DNA from: an uncultured Succinivibrionaceae bacterium
Lineage (GTDB): Bacteria; Pseudomonadota; Gammaproteobacteria; Enterobacterales; Succinivibrionaceae
NCBI GenBank assembly: GCA_944390105.1
Contig: CALXOV010000004.1
Location: forward strand, 1 to 45,640
Direction: 5' to 3'
Length of the DNA: 45,640 bases
A program made the translations under genes and the position numbers. A model generated the notes under the pieces. It worked only from the letters and a program-made list of their open reading frames with translations. It did not search any database and was not told the DNA's origin. Below are positions 26,920 to 37,329 of the stretch, piece by piece (position 1 is the stretch's first letter; each line of letters begins with the position of its first letter).

Positions 26920-27462
26920 TTACTTGAGGGCGGTGGCCAGGCGCTCCAGACTTGACCTGACGCTCCCGTCAATCACCTCATCGCCAATCTGCAGCACGGC
27001 ACCGCCGATTAAGGCAGGATCCAGCTCACACTTTAAGTGCACAGTACCACCGTAGCGCGCCGTCAGCTTGCATTCTATTTCCTGTAAATCCGCGGTATCC
27101 AGCGGCCTGGCTGAGCGAATAACGGCTTCAGTCACCTGCTCATCGCGCTCTTTTAGGCGCATGAACTCAAGGAAAATATCCGGCACCGCTTCAAAGCGGC
27201 CATTTTCAGCCAGCAGACTGATGAAGCTTGCACCGTAGGCGTTAAGCAGCACCGGCTCGCCATTTTTAAGTAAAGCGCAGAAAGTTTGCGCAGCACTTTC
27301 AGGCGAAGGGGCATTTTTCAAATACGACAGAAAGTTCTCATCGCGGCAGGCAGCAGCCATGGCTTCCAGCATTACCTGCCAGGATTCCATACAGCTGTTC
27401 TCCTTAGCGCAAGCAAAAGCAGCCTGTGCATAAGGACGAGCAATCGTCAGGTTTTCAGCCAC
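26920..27462 (-). CDS. atpH: F1 ATP synthase delta subunit
   Basis: A 180-residue OSCP/delta subunit, with IARPYAQAAFACAKE at the N-terminus and GAVLQIGDEVIDGSVRSSLERLA at the C-terminus. It ties the peripheral stalk to the top of F1. The start is a GTG (27462-27460) with GAGG upstream, so the initiator codon is non-ATG. Confidence 0.96.
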   Translation of the reverse strand: MAENLTIARPYAQAAFACAKENSCMESWQVMLEAMAAACRDENFLSYLKNAPSPESAAQTFCALLKNGEPVLLNAYGASFISLLAENGRFEAVPDIFLEFMRLKERDEQVTEAVIRSARPLDTADLQEIECKLTARYGGTVHLKCELDPALIGGAVLQIGDEVIDGSVRSSLERLATALK

Positions 27463-27475
27463 AATAAAACCTCAC

Positions 27476-27946
27476 TTACAAAGCGTCCGCAATTTTCTTA
27501 ACGAGCGCCCGATCAGCCTGTGCATCTGCCTTTTCCAGCAGAATCTTCTGTGCACCGGCCAAAGCCAGCGCCGCTACTTCAGCACGCAGCTCTTCACGCG
27601 CCTTATTTTTCTCAGCTTCAATCTCAGTACGGGCTGCCTCTAAAATACGGGTTTTTTCCGCCAGTGCTTCTTCTGCGGCCTTATCTAAGATTGTGCTGCG
27701 CTGCTTGTTGGCGGCATCGATGATCTGCTGGGCCTGCAGCTTAGCTTGACGCAGAGTTTCCGCAGAGCCGGACTTGGCCAGCTCTAAGTTCTTTTTGGCC
27801 TTTTCAGCCGCAGCCAGCCCCTCGGCAATTTCCTGCTGACGCTTTTCCAAGGCGCGCATTAAAGGGGGCCACACCCACTTCATGCACAGCAGCGCGAAGA
27901 TGACGAAAGCAACGGCCTGACCTAAAAATGTAGCATTGATTTCCAA
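27476..27946 (-). CDS. atpF: F0 ATP synthase subunit b
   Basis: A 156-residue protein of the same length as E. coli AtpF. A single membrane segment (residues 5-25, FLGQAVAFVIFALLCMKWVWPP) is followed by a long charged coiled coil that forms the peripheral stalk. The start is a TTG (27946-27944), collinear with the E. coli start, with GGAG nine bases upstream. The gap to atpE is 30 bases. Confidence 0.96.
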   Translation of the reverse strand: MEINATFLGQAVAFVIFALLCMKWVWPPLMRALEKRQQEIAEGLAAAEKAKKNLELAKSGSAETLRQAKLQAQQIIDAANKQRSTILDKAAEEALAEKTRILEAARTEIEAEKNKAREELRAEVAALALAGAQKILLEKADAQADRALVKKIADAL

Positions 27947-27976
27947 AGCAACGCTCCTCAGGCAAAACCTTTACTC

Positions 27977-28210
<234 letters not shown>

Positions 28211-28282
28211 TTATCTCCTGTTTACTTAGATGAAAGAACTTTAAGTTAAGCCGTCAGCACAAGCCGACAGCTTGAAAACGTT

Positions 28283-29340
<1,058 letters not shown>

Positions 29341-29359
29341 AAGCAACAGATCTGACTGC

Positions 29360-29743
29360 TTAAGTGCGCAGAGGATGCACTATGATGAAAAGCAGGCGCA
29401 GAAGTAGGGCCGCACAGAAAGACAGAATAAAGCTTAAAGGCTGAATATAAGGGCAGTGCAGGGCAATAAAAAATAGCATAATTAGCACTGCATATTTAAG
29501 AATATAGGCATAAAGCGCCCGGTACAGCACCACAGCGGGACTTAAAAACCGCGTAGCAAAACCGTAGGCGCTGACAATGAAGATAACTTGCACGCAACCA
29601 TGCGTACCAAGGCCGCATAGCACCGATCCAATAAGAGGCCACAGCGGCAGCTCAAGGCTAAGACTTAACAGCACCGCCGTCAGTGTAAGCGGCAGCGCCG
29701 CATACAGGCTAAGGCGCAGCTCACGCCATAAAGCTTCCTTCAT
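29360..29743 (-). CDS. atpI: ATP synthase protein I
   Basis: A 127-residue protein with four hydrophobic segments, sitting immediately upstream of atpB as atpI does in most proteobacteria. AtpI assists c-ring assembly and is not part of the finished enzyme. Sequence conservation in the family is low; the call rests on size, topology and position. A separate strong promoter between atpI and atpB lets the structural genes be made in excess over it. Confidence 0.82.
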   Translation of the reverse strand: MKEALWRELRLSLYAALPLTLTAVLLSLSLELPLWPLIGSVLCGLGTHGCVQVIFIVSAYGFATRFLSPAVVLYRALYAYILKYAVLIMLFFIALHCPYIQPLSFILSFCAALLLRLLFIIVHPLRT

Positions 29744-29796
29744 GCGCCCATCCTTATCAGACTAAATTTCGCCAAAAGATCAGACAAGTTACGTCT

Positions 29797-30885
29797 TTAT
29801 TCCGCCGCCGCGGCATCCCCATGCGCGGCTACTTCTGCTACAGGTTCAGCTGCGCTAGCAGATGACGCCGCCTGCGGCTTAATGCCTAAGCGCTGCAAAA
29901 TACTCTTTAATTGGGCGCTATTATCAAAGCTCAGAGTGATGCGTCCTTGATGATCATTTTTATTTTTAATCTGTACTTTAGCACCGTAGAGTTTGGTGCT
30001 GAGCACATCAAGATCATGCTCTGACAGAATAACTGGCGGCAAGGGTGACGACACTTCATCAGCTTGCCCTTTTTCCTTTAATTCTTTAATAAATTTCTCC
30101 AGCTCACGTACTGTATAGCCACGCTCAACACACAGTTTGGCAGTCTTAACCTGCAGTTCTCCCTCTAAGGTAAGCAATACTTTGGCATGTCCTGCAGTTA
30201 AAGCTTTAGTGCTGACTAACTCCTTTACGGCACGCTCCAGCTCATTTAAGCGCAGGATATTCGTAACGCTGCTACGCGATTTACCTAAAGTATTGGCCAG
30301 CTCCTCTTGCGTTATTTTGCATTCATCTAGCATGCGCTGCATTGCTGCGGCCTGCTCTAACGGATTTAAGTCCTCACGCTGGATGTTTTCAATTAAAGCC
30401 AGCGCATAGGCCTGCGTTCCTATGACCTCGCGCACTAAGCAAGGTACGCGCTTGAGCTCCAGCACACAGCAAGCACGGTAACGGCGTTCACCGCAGATAA
30501 TTTGATAAACATCATCCCCAGCACGCCGCACCAACAGCGGCTCGAGCAGCCCATGCTCACGAATGGAGGCCGCCAACTCACCGATGGCATCGCTGTTAAA
30601 TTCAGTACGCGGCTGATAGGGAGATGCTTTAAGCTTGGACAGCTCAATCATCATCACCTGTTCGCCAACATCCTCTATCTCAGGGGGGAGACTACGTCGC
30701 ACATTGCGCTGCGGGCTTGAGCCTTTGGTAGGCACTTCAATCCCCTCTAGCGGCATCGGAGAAATAACCTCCGGAAGCTCTAATTCGTCTGCATGCTGCT
30801 GTGCCTGCTGTCGGCGTTCAGCGCGCTCCGCCCGTTCGCGGCTACCATCTAGTAGCACGCTCAATCCGCGGCCTAAACCTGCCAT
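29797..30885 (-). CDS. parB: Chromosome partitioning protein ParB (CTPase clamp)
   Basis: A 362-residue protein. The N-terminal tag GLGRGLSVLL contacts ParA. The ParB/Srx domain follows with SPYQPRTEF, IREHGLLEPLLVRR, ICGERRYRA (CTP-binding box) and LIENIQREDLNPLEQA, then a helix-turn-helix (ITQEELANTLGKSRSSVTNILRL) and a C-terminal dimer domain. A low-complexity Ala/Glu tail ends the protein. ParB loads at parS near the origin and is moved by ParA. No full parS consensus was found here. It starts five bases after parA. Confidence 0.96.
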   Translation of the reverse strand: MAGLGRGLSVLLDGSRERAERAERRQQAQQHADELELPEVISPMPLEGIEVPTKGSSPQRNVRRSLPPEIEDVGEQVMMIELSKLKASPYQPRTEFNSDAIGELAASIREHGLLEPLLVRRAGDDVYQIICGERRYRACCVLELKRVPCLVREVIGTQAYALALIENIQREDLNPLEQAAAMQRMLDECKITQEELANTLGKSRSSVTNILRLNELERAVKELVSTKALTAGHAKVLLTLEGELQVKTAKLCVERGYTVRELEKFIKELKEKGQADEVSSPLPPVILSEHDLDVLSTKLYGAKVQIKNKNDHQGRITLSFDNSAQLKSILQRLGIKPQAASSASAAEPVAEVAAHGDAAAAE

Positions 30886-30890
30886 AATCG

Positions 30891-31721
30891 CTACTCCTTA
30901 GTGTCAGCTGAAGGTTTAAAGTCAGGTCCCAGCAATTTAGCGCCGTCAGGATCGCGCGCTAGCATTTCTTCGGCCAGTGCGCAGTAGGCCTTCGCTCCCT
31001 GCGAGTTCTTATCGTAGTATAAAGCCGGCTTACCATAGCTGGGCGCTTCAGCTAAGCGCACATTGCGCGGAATAATGGTGTCGTAAACCAGATCGCTGAA
31101 ATTATTCTTCAGCTCCTGCGATACATCTGCGCACAAGCGATTGCGGTTATCAAACATCGTACGCAAAATACCTTCAAGCTTTAATTTTGGATTGACCGCA
31201 TGCGCCAGCTGATCGACGGTATCAATTAGCAAGGTCAGACCTTCAAGGGCAAAATATTCGCACTGCAGCGGCACTAAGATGCTGTCAGCAGCGCTCATAG
31301 CATTAACCGTTAACAGATTAAGCGACGGCGGACAGTCAATCAGAATGTAGTCGTAATACGGCGCAACTTCATCAAGCGCATTCTTTAAGCGGTATTCTCG
31401 CGCTAAATAATCTAAAAGCTTAACTTCAGCTGCCGTCAGATCTTCATTGGCCGGGATTAAATGATAAGCTCCCGTCGTCTGCGTGATGACGGTTTCGCTG
31501 ATATCTACATTGTCTATCAAAACTTGGCAGATAGTCTTGGTCAATTCAAATTTATTGATGCCCGAGGCCATGGTGGCATTGCCCTGCGGATCGCAGTCCA
31601 CCACTAAGACGGCAGCTCCGCGGCTGACTAAGGACGCCGCTAGATTCACGCAGGTGGTAGTTTTGCCGACGCCGCCTTTTTGGTTGGCAATCGCTATGAT
31701 CTTGGCATGTGACTTAAACAT
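30891..31721 (-). CDS. parA: Chromosome partitioning ATPase ParA (Soj)
   Basis: A 276-residue deviant-Walker ATPase, with KGGVGKTTTCVNLA near residue 16, VLVVDCDPQGNATMASG and DYILIDCPPSLNLLTVNAM. The absence of an N-terminal DNA-binding domain marks the short, chromosomal Soj type. It binds DNA non-specifically in the ATP state and segregates ParB-bound origins. AAGGAA precedes the ATG. Order mnmG-rsmG-parA-parB is the ancestral origin-side arrangement. Confidence 0.97.
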   Translation of the reverse strand: MFKSHAKIIAIANQKGGVGKTTTCVNLAASLVSRGAAVLVVDCDPQGNATMASGINKFELTKTICQVLIDNVDISETVITQTTGAYHLIPANEDLTAAEVKLLDYLAREYRLKNALDEVAPYYDYILIDCPPSLNLLTVNAMSAADSILVPLQCEYFALEGLTLLIDTVDQLAHAVNPKLKLEGILRTMFDNRNRLCADVSQELKNNFSDLVYDTIIPRNVRLAEAPSYGKPALYYDKNSQGAKAYCALAEEMLARDPDGAKLLGPDFKPSADTKE

Positions 31722-31733
31722 GGTTTAATTCCT

Positions 31734-32378
31734 TTATACGCGAGACAGCACCACAGCCTGACGCATTGCGTCTAAGGCCGGCACCTGCAGAGTCTCAATT
31801 TTATCAATTTTTACCGTAGGCGGCAGCACGTGCAGTTCTTCATCCTGAAGATGCGCTTTTAGCGCAATTAAGTGCCCCTGCGGCACAATTAAGGGCAAAC
31901 ACCATGCACACATGCGATCAAGAGGCGCAAAAGCACGGCTTACCACCACCTCAAATAAGGGATCAGGCTGAAAATTCTCCACGCGCGAATGTACTATCGT
32001 TACATTAGCAAGCCCAAGCTGTACCGCAGCTGTCCGCACAAAGGATAATTTCTTGCCCACCGAGTCAATTAAAGTAAAGTGCTTATCAGGACACAATGTG
32101 GCCAACACTAAGCCCGGAAAGCCCGCGCCGGTACCTACATCAGCAATCACTTGGGCCGCCCCGAGCAAAGGCACCGCGACAGCACTGTCCATCACATGGA
32201 GCACCGCCATATCTTTTTCATCCGTAATCGCGGTTAAATTTACTGCCTTATTCCAGCTTTTAAGCAGAATAAGGAGGGTTGCGAGCTTTTCTAACTGCGC
32301 ACTATCTGCTTTAAGCGTGGTTTTTGCAAATAATGTGCGCAAATAAGCGCTAAGCGCGCTTTTATCCATGGCGGCCAT
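31734..32378 (-). CDS. rsmG: 16S rRNA (guanine527-N7)-methyltransferase RsmG (GidB)
   Basis: A 214-residue SAM-dependent methyltransferase, with WNKAVNLTAITDEKDM, the SAM site IADVGTGAGFPGLVLA and VVSRAFAPLDRM. It methylates G527 in the 530 loop of 16S rRNA; loss gives low-level streptomycin resistance in other bacteria. AGGA lies six bases before the first ATG; the ATG at codon 4 is an alternative. It starts eight bases downstream of the mnmG stop. Confidence 0.96.
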   Translation of the reverse strand: MAAMDKSALSAYLRTLFAKTTLKADSAQLEKLATLLILLKSWNKAVNLTAITDEKDMAVLHVMDSAVAVPLLGAAQVIADVGTGAGFPGLVLATLCPDKHFTLIDSVGKKLSFVRTAAVQLGLANVTIVHSRVENFQPDPLFEVVVSRAFAPLDRMCAWCLPLIVPQGHLIALKAHLQDEELHVLPPTVKIDKIETLQVPALDAMRQAVVLSRV

Positions 32379-32386
32379 ATTTAATC

Positions 32387-34276
32387 CTAATTTTTGCCCA
32401 AAAGACCTAATTTCTTTAAATGCACCAGCAAAATAGAAATGGCCGCTGGCGTAACGCCGGAAATACGCGAAGCCATGCCTAAAGTCTCAGGCTGGAAAGC
32501 ATTGAGTTTCTGCGCCACCTCATTGGACAGCGCGCCGATGGTGCGGTAATCAAATTTAAGAGGCAGGCGGGTGCGTTCATTGAGCTCATGCTTTTTAATT
32601 TCCTCAAGCTCGCGCTGCAGATATCCCTGATAACGAATTTGAATTTCCACCTGCTCAGCGGCTTGAACTTGTCTAGCAATAGGCTCAAGCTCAGCTGCCT
32701 GTAGCACCGGCTGCAGCCGGCATTCAGGGCGCTTTAAGATTTCAGCAAGGCTCTGTTCTTTAGTTAAAGGTGAGCTTAAGACACTGTCGGCCAAACGTCT
32801 GCCAATATCAGATGACGGTTTAACCATGGTAGCGCGCAGTCGCGCAGTTTCAGCTTCAATCTGCCTAACTTTTTCTTCAAAGCTACGCTTGCGCTCATCA
32901 TCAATTAAACCCAGATCCCACGCTTTAGGCGTAAGTCGCAGATCGGCATTATCCTCACGCAAAAGCAGACGATATTCAGCGCGCGAGGTAAACATGCGGT
33001 AGGGTTCCTTGGTACCTAAAGTGCACAGATCATCCATCATCACCCCTAAGTAAGCCTCAGAGCGCTGCGGATACCACGCTTCCTTGCCTTTAAAGTAGAG
33101 CGCGGCATTAATGCCAGCAAGGAGGCCTTGCGCAGCAGCCTCTTCATAGCCGGTAGTACCGTTAATTTGGCCTGCAAGAAACAGTCCCGGTACTTTCTTT
33201 GACTGCATGCTCAGCATCAGCTCGCGCGGATCGTAAAAATCATATTCAATGGCATAGCCAGGACGCGCAATGACCGCATGCTCTAAACCTTCAATTGAGT
33301 GAATAAAGCGCTCTTGAATATCGTAGGGCAGCGATGTGGAAATGCCGTTGGGGTAAATTAAAGGTGAAGTCAAACCTTCAGGCTCAATGAAGATTTGATG
33401 AGAATCGCGGCTTGGGTAGCGTACTACTTTATCTTCAATCGATGGACAATAGCGCGGACCTACTGAATGAATCACCCCTGAATAAAGAGGCGAGCGATCT
33501 AGACCTGAGCGAATGATGTCATGCGTTTGTGCATTGGTGCGCGTAATATAGCAGCATACCTGTTGTGGATGCACATTAGCTTCATCCATAAACGAAAATA
33601 CCGGTAGGGGTTCTTCTGGCTCTTGACGCTGCATTTTAGAAAAATCAAGACTTGAGGCGACTAAGCGCGCTGGAGTTCCGGTCTTTAAGCGTCCAACACT
33701 AAGTCCGACTTCTTTTAAGTTCTCACCGAGCTCAATTGCCGCCGGATCGCCTGCTCGACCGCCTGAATAATGATTAAGTCCAATATGAATCAGGCCATTT
33801 AAAAAAGTTCCGGCGCAGATCACTACGCTTGGCGCATAGAATTCAATTCCAGCTGCAGTATTGACCCCTTTTAAGCTTTGACCATCAAATAAGAGTTGCG
33901 TACATGGCTGTTGAAATAAAGTGAGATTGGGATATTGCGCTAAACGTTTGCGCATCTCCTCTTTATAAAGATGGCGATCAGTTTGTGCACGGGTTGCACG
34001 TACCGCTGGTCCTTTAGATGAGTTAAGAGTACGAAATTGAATGCCGGCACGATCAATAGCTTGAGGGCAGATCCCTCCCATGGCATCGATTTCACGTAGC
34101 AGATGTCCTTTGCCGATTCCACCAAAAGCTGGATTGCATGACATTTCACCTACTGTTTCTAAATTGTGCGTAAGCAGTAAGGTCTTACAGCCTAAGCGGG
34201 CTGCGGCACCAGCAGCCTCAATCCCGGCATGACCGGCACCTACGACAATGACGTCAAAATAACGGAACTCGTCCAT
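32387..34276 (-). CDS. mnmG: tRNA uridine-34 carboxymethylaminomethyl modification enzyme MnmG (GidA)
   Basis: A 629-residue FAD enzyme, the same length as E. coli MnmG. It has the dinucleotide site [64 protein letters not shown] and the C-terminal [21 protein letters not shown] that binds MnmE. With MnmE it modifies the wobble uridine of several tRNAs. The start at 34276 is chosen for collinearity and the GGTGGA ribosome site; an in-frame ATG at 34294 lacks one. It is the first gene of the origin-side block, with the oriC candidate upstream. Confidence 0.98.
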   Translation of the reverse strand: MDEFRYFDVIVVGAGHAGIEAAGAAARLGCKTLLLTHNLETVGEMSCNPAFGGIGKGHLLREIDAMGGICPQAIDRAGIQFRTLNSSKGPAVRATRAQTDRHLYKEEMRKRLAQYPNLTLFQQPCTQLLFDGQSLKGVNTAAGIEFYAPSVVICAGTFLNGLIHIGLNHYSGGRAGDPAAIELGENLKEVGLSVGRLKTGTPARLVASSLDFSKMQRQEPEEPLPVFSFMDEANVHPQQVCCYITRTNAQTHDIIRSGLDRSPLYSGVIHSVGPRYCPSIEDKVVRYPSRDSHQIFIEPEGLTSPLIYPNGISTSLPYDIQERFIHSIEGLEHAVIARPGYAIEYDFYDPRELMLSMQSKKVPGLFLAGQINGTTGYEEAAAQGLLAGINAALYFKGKEAWYPQRSEAYLGVMMDDLCTLGTKEPYRMFTSRAEYRLLLREDNADLRLTPKAWDLGLIDDERKRSFEEKVRQIEAETARLRATMVKPSSDIGRRLADSVLSSPLTKEQSLAEILKRPECRLQPVLQAAELEPIARQVQAAEQVEIQIRYQGYLQRELEEIKKHELNERTRLPLKFDYRTIGALSNEVAQKLNAFQPETLGMASRISGVTPAAISILLVHLKKLGLLGKN

Positions 34277-34299
34277 TGAAAATCCACCGCGCATAAATT

Positions 34300-34780
34300 C
34301 ATTAATTAAATATTATTTATTATTTTTTCTTTATGGTTGTTTTTATTGTGATCGCAAAATCTGTGGGAAACTAAAATTTCAATTTATTTTCAACCATTTG
34401 TTTGAAGTAAAATCGTAGGTAAATCCCGTAGATTAGACTTCAGTCGCCGCGGGAAAGTGTGTTGTTTTAAACAGGATAAAAATTATACTGTTTAAAGCCG
34501 TAAATTTACCCACCTGCAGTCCGCGCACTGCTGTAAATTTTCCCACAATGGCGAGGCGTATTGTAAACCATCAGCAAAGGCTTGCAAATAAAGCCAACTT
34601 TTTTATTTAATTAATTGATAATTAAATAAAAAGATATATAAAAATCTAGAGCAAAACTAGCTGTGGTCGCTTTTTTGCCGTGGAGCTTTTGCCCACAGCT
34701 GAAAACTAGCTTGGGAAAAGCGATGGGGATTTAGCGGTAAGTGTCGGTCTTATATGTGGGAAAACTTATGGGGATTTTAT
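34300..34780. other. oriC: Candidate chromosomal replication origin (oriC)
   Basis: This gene-free, AT-rich stretch lies directly upstream of mnmG-rsmG-parAB-atp, the position of oriC in E. coli and many proteobacteria. An AT-only block (34300-34330) adjoins mnmG, where the unwinding element lies in E. coli. TGTGGGAAA or its complement occurs at 34362-34370, 34539-34547 and 34755-34763, a 7-of-9 match to the DnaA box TTATCCACA. GTAAATTT(A/T)CCCAC is repeated at 34500-34513 and 34533-34546. AAAACTAGCT is repeated at 34653 and 34702, and AGCTGTGG/CCACAGCT (34659-34666, 34693-34700) is inverted. No canonical DnaA box was found. Position is strong evidence; the box assignment is inference. Confidence 0.6.
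34600..34632. repeat. 14-bp perfect AT-only inverted repeat
   Basis: TTTTTATTTAATTA (34600-34613) and its exact complement TAATTAAATAAAAA (34619-34632) are separated by five bases. It lies inside the oriC candidate and could be a second easily melted element or an extrusion site. Confidence 0.7.
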
Positions 34781-34846
34781 TTACTGGAGATATTTTTGGG
34801 CTCAGAATGTAAATTCTAGTTTGGTGCAACGCCATTTTGCCGAAAC

Positions 34847-35026
34847 ATGAACTACCCAACGCAGGGTGAATTTCGCGGCTTTCAGTTAAAAGAGTCATCG
34901 CTGACGCATTGCACTTTAAGAAGGGCTGGACTTGCCCGAATGGCCTGTCAAGCGAACCTCAAAAAAGGTCGGCAGCAGGAACCCGCCGAAGCTTACAACA
35001 ATAGCAGTATTGTTGTTGAGCAGTAG
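34847..35026 (+). pseudogene. 3' fragment of an IS200/IS605-family tnpB (OrfB)
   Basis: A 59-codon open frame whose second half (RAGLARMACQANLKKGRQQE, then PAEAY to the TAG at 35024) matches the C-terminal tail of IS605-type TnpB: the NILRAG helix followed by the KQEP(T/A)EA motif. The stop lies just before the element's right-end hairpin, as in intact copies. The preceding residues (from 34847) are not recognisable as TnpB, so the deletion junction is near 34916. The RuvC catalytic residues and zinc finger are gone. It cannot encode an active nuclease. Confidence 0.65.
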
Positions 35027-35060
35027 GAATCCTCGACCTTTAGGCCGGGGAGGACGTCAA
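34916..35060 (+). mobile_element. Right-end remnant of an IS200/IS605 (IS1341-like) element
   Basis: After the tnpB stop comes the typical right end: a stem with CCTCG and CGGGG arms around a TTTA loop (35030-35051, one mismatch), then GGACGTCAA ending at 35060. The hairpin plus GTCAA ending is the hallmark of these peel-and-paste elements. A perfect 9-bp hairpin ACAACAATA-GCAG-TATTGTTGT (34995-35016) precedes it. No left end and no tnpA were found. Confidence 0.7.
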
Positions 35061-35076
35061 CACAATAAGACAGATT
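34922..35076 (+). ncRNA. Orphan omega-RNA (reRNA)-like scaffold plus adjoining guide-position sequence
   Basis: In intact elements the 3' end of tnpB and the right end are transcribed as the guide RNA of the TnpB nuclease, and the bases following the right end act as guide. Both stem-loops (34995-35016 and 35030-35051) are retained here. The guide position would be the ~16 bases from 35061. Whether it is transcribed is unknown, and no TnpB is encoded in the window. Confidence 0.4.
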
Positions 35077-35154
35077 CAGGAGAACAGTGAAGTAAGCTCA
35101 AACGCGGAGAAGTCAGAAAATGTAAAGGGACTTTCCAGCACTTTACGCGTATAC

Positions 35155-35182
35155 CTGTCATGAGATAGTGATCCGCTATAAT
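35155..35182 (+). promoter_or_regulatory. Probable promoter of the AAA ATPase gene
   Basis: -35 CTGTCA (35155-35160), a 16-base spacer and a consensus -10 TATAAT (35177-35182) lie 70 bases upstream of the ATG at 35252. A CCCC/GGGG pair in the leader could partly mask the GGGGAGG ribosome site. Confidence 0.5.
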
Positions 35183-35251
35183 GATTACAGTGAATGAGAC
35201 GTCGCTGATACATTCCATGCCCCATCTTCTGAATAGCGGGGAGGTACCGTC

Positions 35252-37015
35252 ATGCTGGATTTTGATGAACTGAAAAAAAAGCTGCCTACTTCCTTTACGT
35301 CTTTTACTGAACTGCGCCGTCGCGGAGCAGTTTACGTCGACAAGACCGACTTCGTGTACAGGCTTGCCTATGATGCCAAGCCTCTCATCTTGACGCGCCC
35401 CCGCCGCTTCGGCAAGAGTACCCTGCTCTCCACTATTGAGGAACTCTTTTTGCACGGTCTTGAGCCTTATGACGGTCATGACTCCTTCTTTAAGGGACTT
35501 TCTATTGAGAAGAAGTGGCAAGATCACGGAAACTACGCCGTGTTGCACCTTGATTTTTATAATCTCAATTCCCTCTGTGACACGGTAGATCAGTTAGAGA
35601 ATACCCTGAGGTGGTATTTATCTGATTTCTGCCGTAAACATCAGCTTACCCTGCCAGAGGGAATCCCTGATTTAAATATTTATTTAGATCAGATGTTGGA
35701 ACAGCTTCCGAGTGCTTGATTGGTACTGCTTATTGACGAGTATGATTCCCCCTTGCTCTATCACGCTCAGGAGGAGAAGGAACTTAAAGCCTGCAGGCGG
35801 CTCTTACGCTGCTTGTTCAGTCAGGTGAAACGCCATTCCGATAAATTCCGCTGCGTTTTCTTCACCGGTATCACGCGTTTTCAGGATCTGGATTTAGGCA
35901 CGGCAGGCAACAGCTTCACCGACATCTCCTTAGACTCCGCCTTTGCCGCCTGTTGCGGCTATACGCGCGGGGAACTGAAGCATTGCTTTGCCGACCACCT
36001 GCGCAATGCGGCTGCGGTGAGACTGGGGATTAAAGATGAGGAGGTGACGGAAGCGCAGATTGAGTCTCTTCTTGATGAGATGTCAGAGTGGTACGACGGC
36101 TATTCCTTTGACGGAGAGCCGGAGACCCACGTTTTCTCCACGTGGTCAGTACTGCGCTTTTTTGCAGACGCAAAGGCTCGGCTGATGCCTTATTGGAGCG
36201 ACGAGGAAGGTTTAGGCCTGCCGCAGCTTTTAAAGCTGTCTCTTGGAAAGATAAATGTAAGTGAGCTATTGCTGGAGGTTGGTGCCGGGGAGATTACAGT
36301 CAGCGCCAAGCAGTTCATTCAGTCCTCTCTGGTCAACCCCAGAGCCAATCCCTACGCTCTCATGTATCAGACGGGATACCTGACGCTTAAGATTCCATAC
36401 CGCAACGGCGAGGATGTCCGACTTGCCAGCCCCAATACGGAAATCAGCAGGGCCTTTGCCAATCTGATAGGACTCATTTTCTTCGGCAAAGACAGTCTTT
36501 ACTCCGAGGCCTACGCTCACAGAACGGTGGAGGTGCTCAGAAGCCTTGACCCTGAAAAAATCAGGGCGTACTTAAATGATCTCTTCGCGGTGATTCCATA
36601 TGAGCACTATCCGGTAACCAGCGAGGCCATGGTGGCCGCTCTCATTGACTTCAACCTGCGCGGGGCGGGACTAAAACCGCGTCCTCAGGTGTTGTCAAGC
36701 ACGGGACGTGCCGACACGGTTTTGGATCTGCCTCAGGATAATCTTACCCTTGTCTTTGAGTATAAGTATGAAGAAAGCTCCGATGAGAAGAAGCTTGACG
36801 CAAGGCTAGAGGATGCCGTGATGCAGGTGAGAGCGAGAAAGTATGGGCTTAATGACAACAGCAATGCCCGGGTGGCCCGCTTTGCCATGGTGTTCTGTGC
36901 CGCAAAGGACCGGCGCAGTTTGGAGAGAGTATCCCTGGTGGACGTGCAGCAAAGATCGTTTTTCTTGAGAGCTCAAACCTTGGATCAGAGCGCTAGTCAG
37001 AAGGAGCCTGAATAG
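35252..37015 (+). pseudogene. DUF1703-type AAA ATPase with C-terminal PD-(D/E)XK nuclease, interrupted by in-frame TGA
   Basis: The frame would encode about 587 residues but has a TGA at 35717-35719. Before the stop lies an AAA-ATPase-like domain with Walker A-like RPRRFGKSTLL near residue 50. Just after it comes Walker B VLLIDEYDSPLL. The C-terminal part carries a PDDEXK_9-type nuclease (GRADTVLDL and LVFEYKYEE). The single stop separates Walker A from Walker B, so neither half should bind ATP alone. A one-base change from CGA or GGA would explain it; a TTG directly after the TGA could allow re-initiation. Proteins of this type are numerous in gut Bacteroidetes and Succinivibrionaceae and of unknown function. 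GGGAGG lies seven bases before the ATG. Confidence 0.8.
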
Positions 37016-37329
37016 GCGTAAATATAATCCCTTGAGCGCGCAGCCGATAGCTTGGTTGCGTACATTACGTGGAGAAAAAAGTGGAGCCTAAGTTAGGTTT
37101 CCCATCTAAGATGCTGTCGCTGTAATTGGTGTTGCGCTGGATGCGGCAGGAGACGGCTTTTGCAGCATGAGCAATGCAAAATTAGCTGCGCGCGTAAAGC
37201 ATACTGTGGCTAGGCTGCGTCCTACGGCTTTTTTAGTATCTTTTGTGCTAGCATGATGGCCTGTATCTACTTGGTTGGCGCCAAGTTGTGAGATGCAACG
37301 ATCGGCTTGCTTTTGTCTGTATTGAGCTT
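37016..37329. other. 314-base intergenic stretch between AAA ATPase and metallophosphoesterase
   Basis: No gene is seen. Two odd 11-base palindromes occur (CCTAAGTTAGG at 37087-37097 and CATCTAAGATG near 37105). A weak stem TAGG-CTGCGT-CCTA followed by CGGCTTTTTT (about 37211-37233) may be a terminator. No convincing promoter was found. Confidence 0.35.

Noticed and set aside
34300-34800. Canonical DnaA boxes TTATNCACA
   Set aside because: None found on either strand; only the TTTCCCACA variant occurs, reported as inference.
35717-35760. Selenocysteine recoding of the TGA in the AAA ATPase
   Set aside because: No stable stem-loop with an exposed G/U apex was visible just downstream, and the family has no known selenocysteine.
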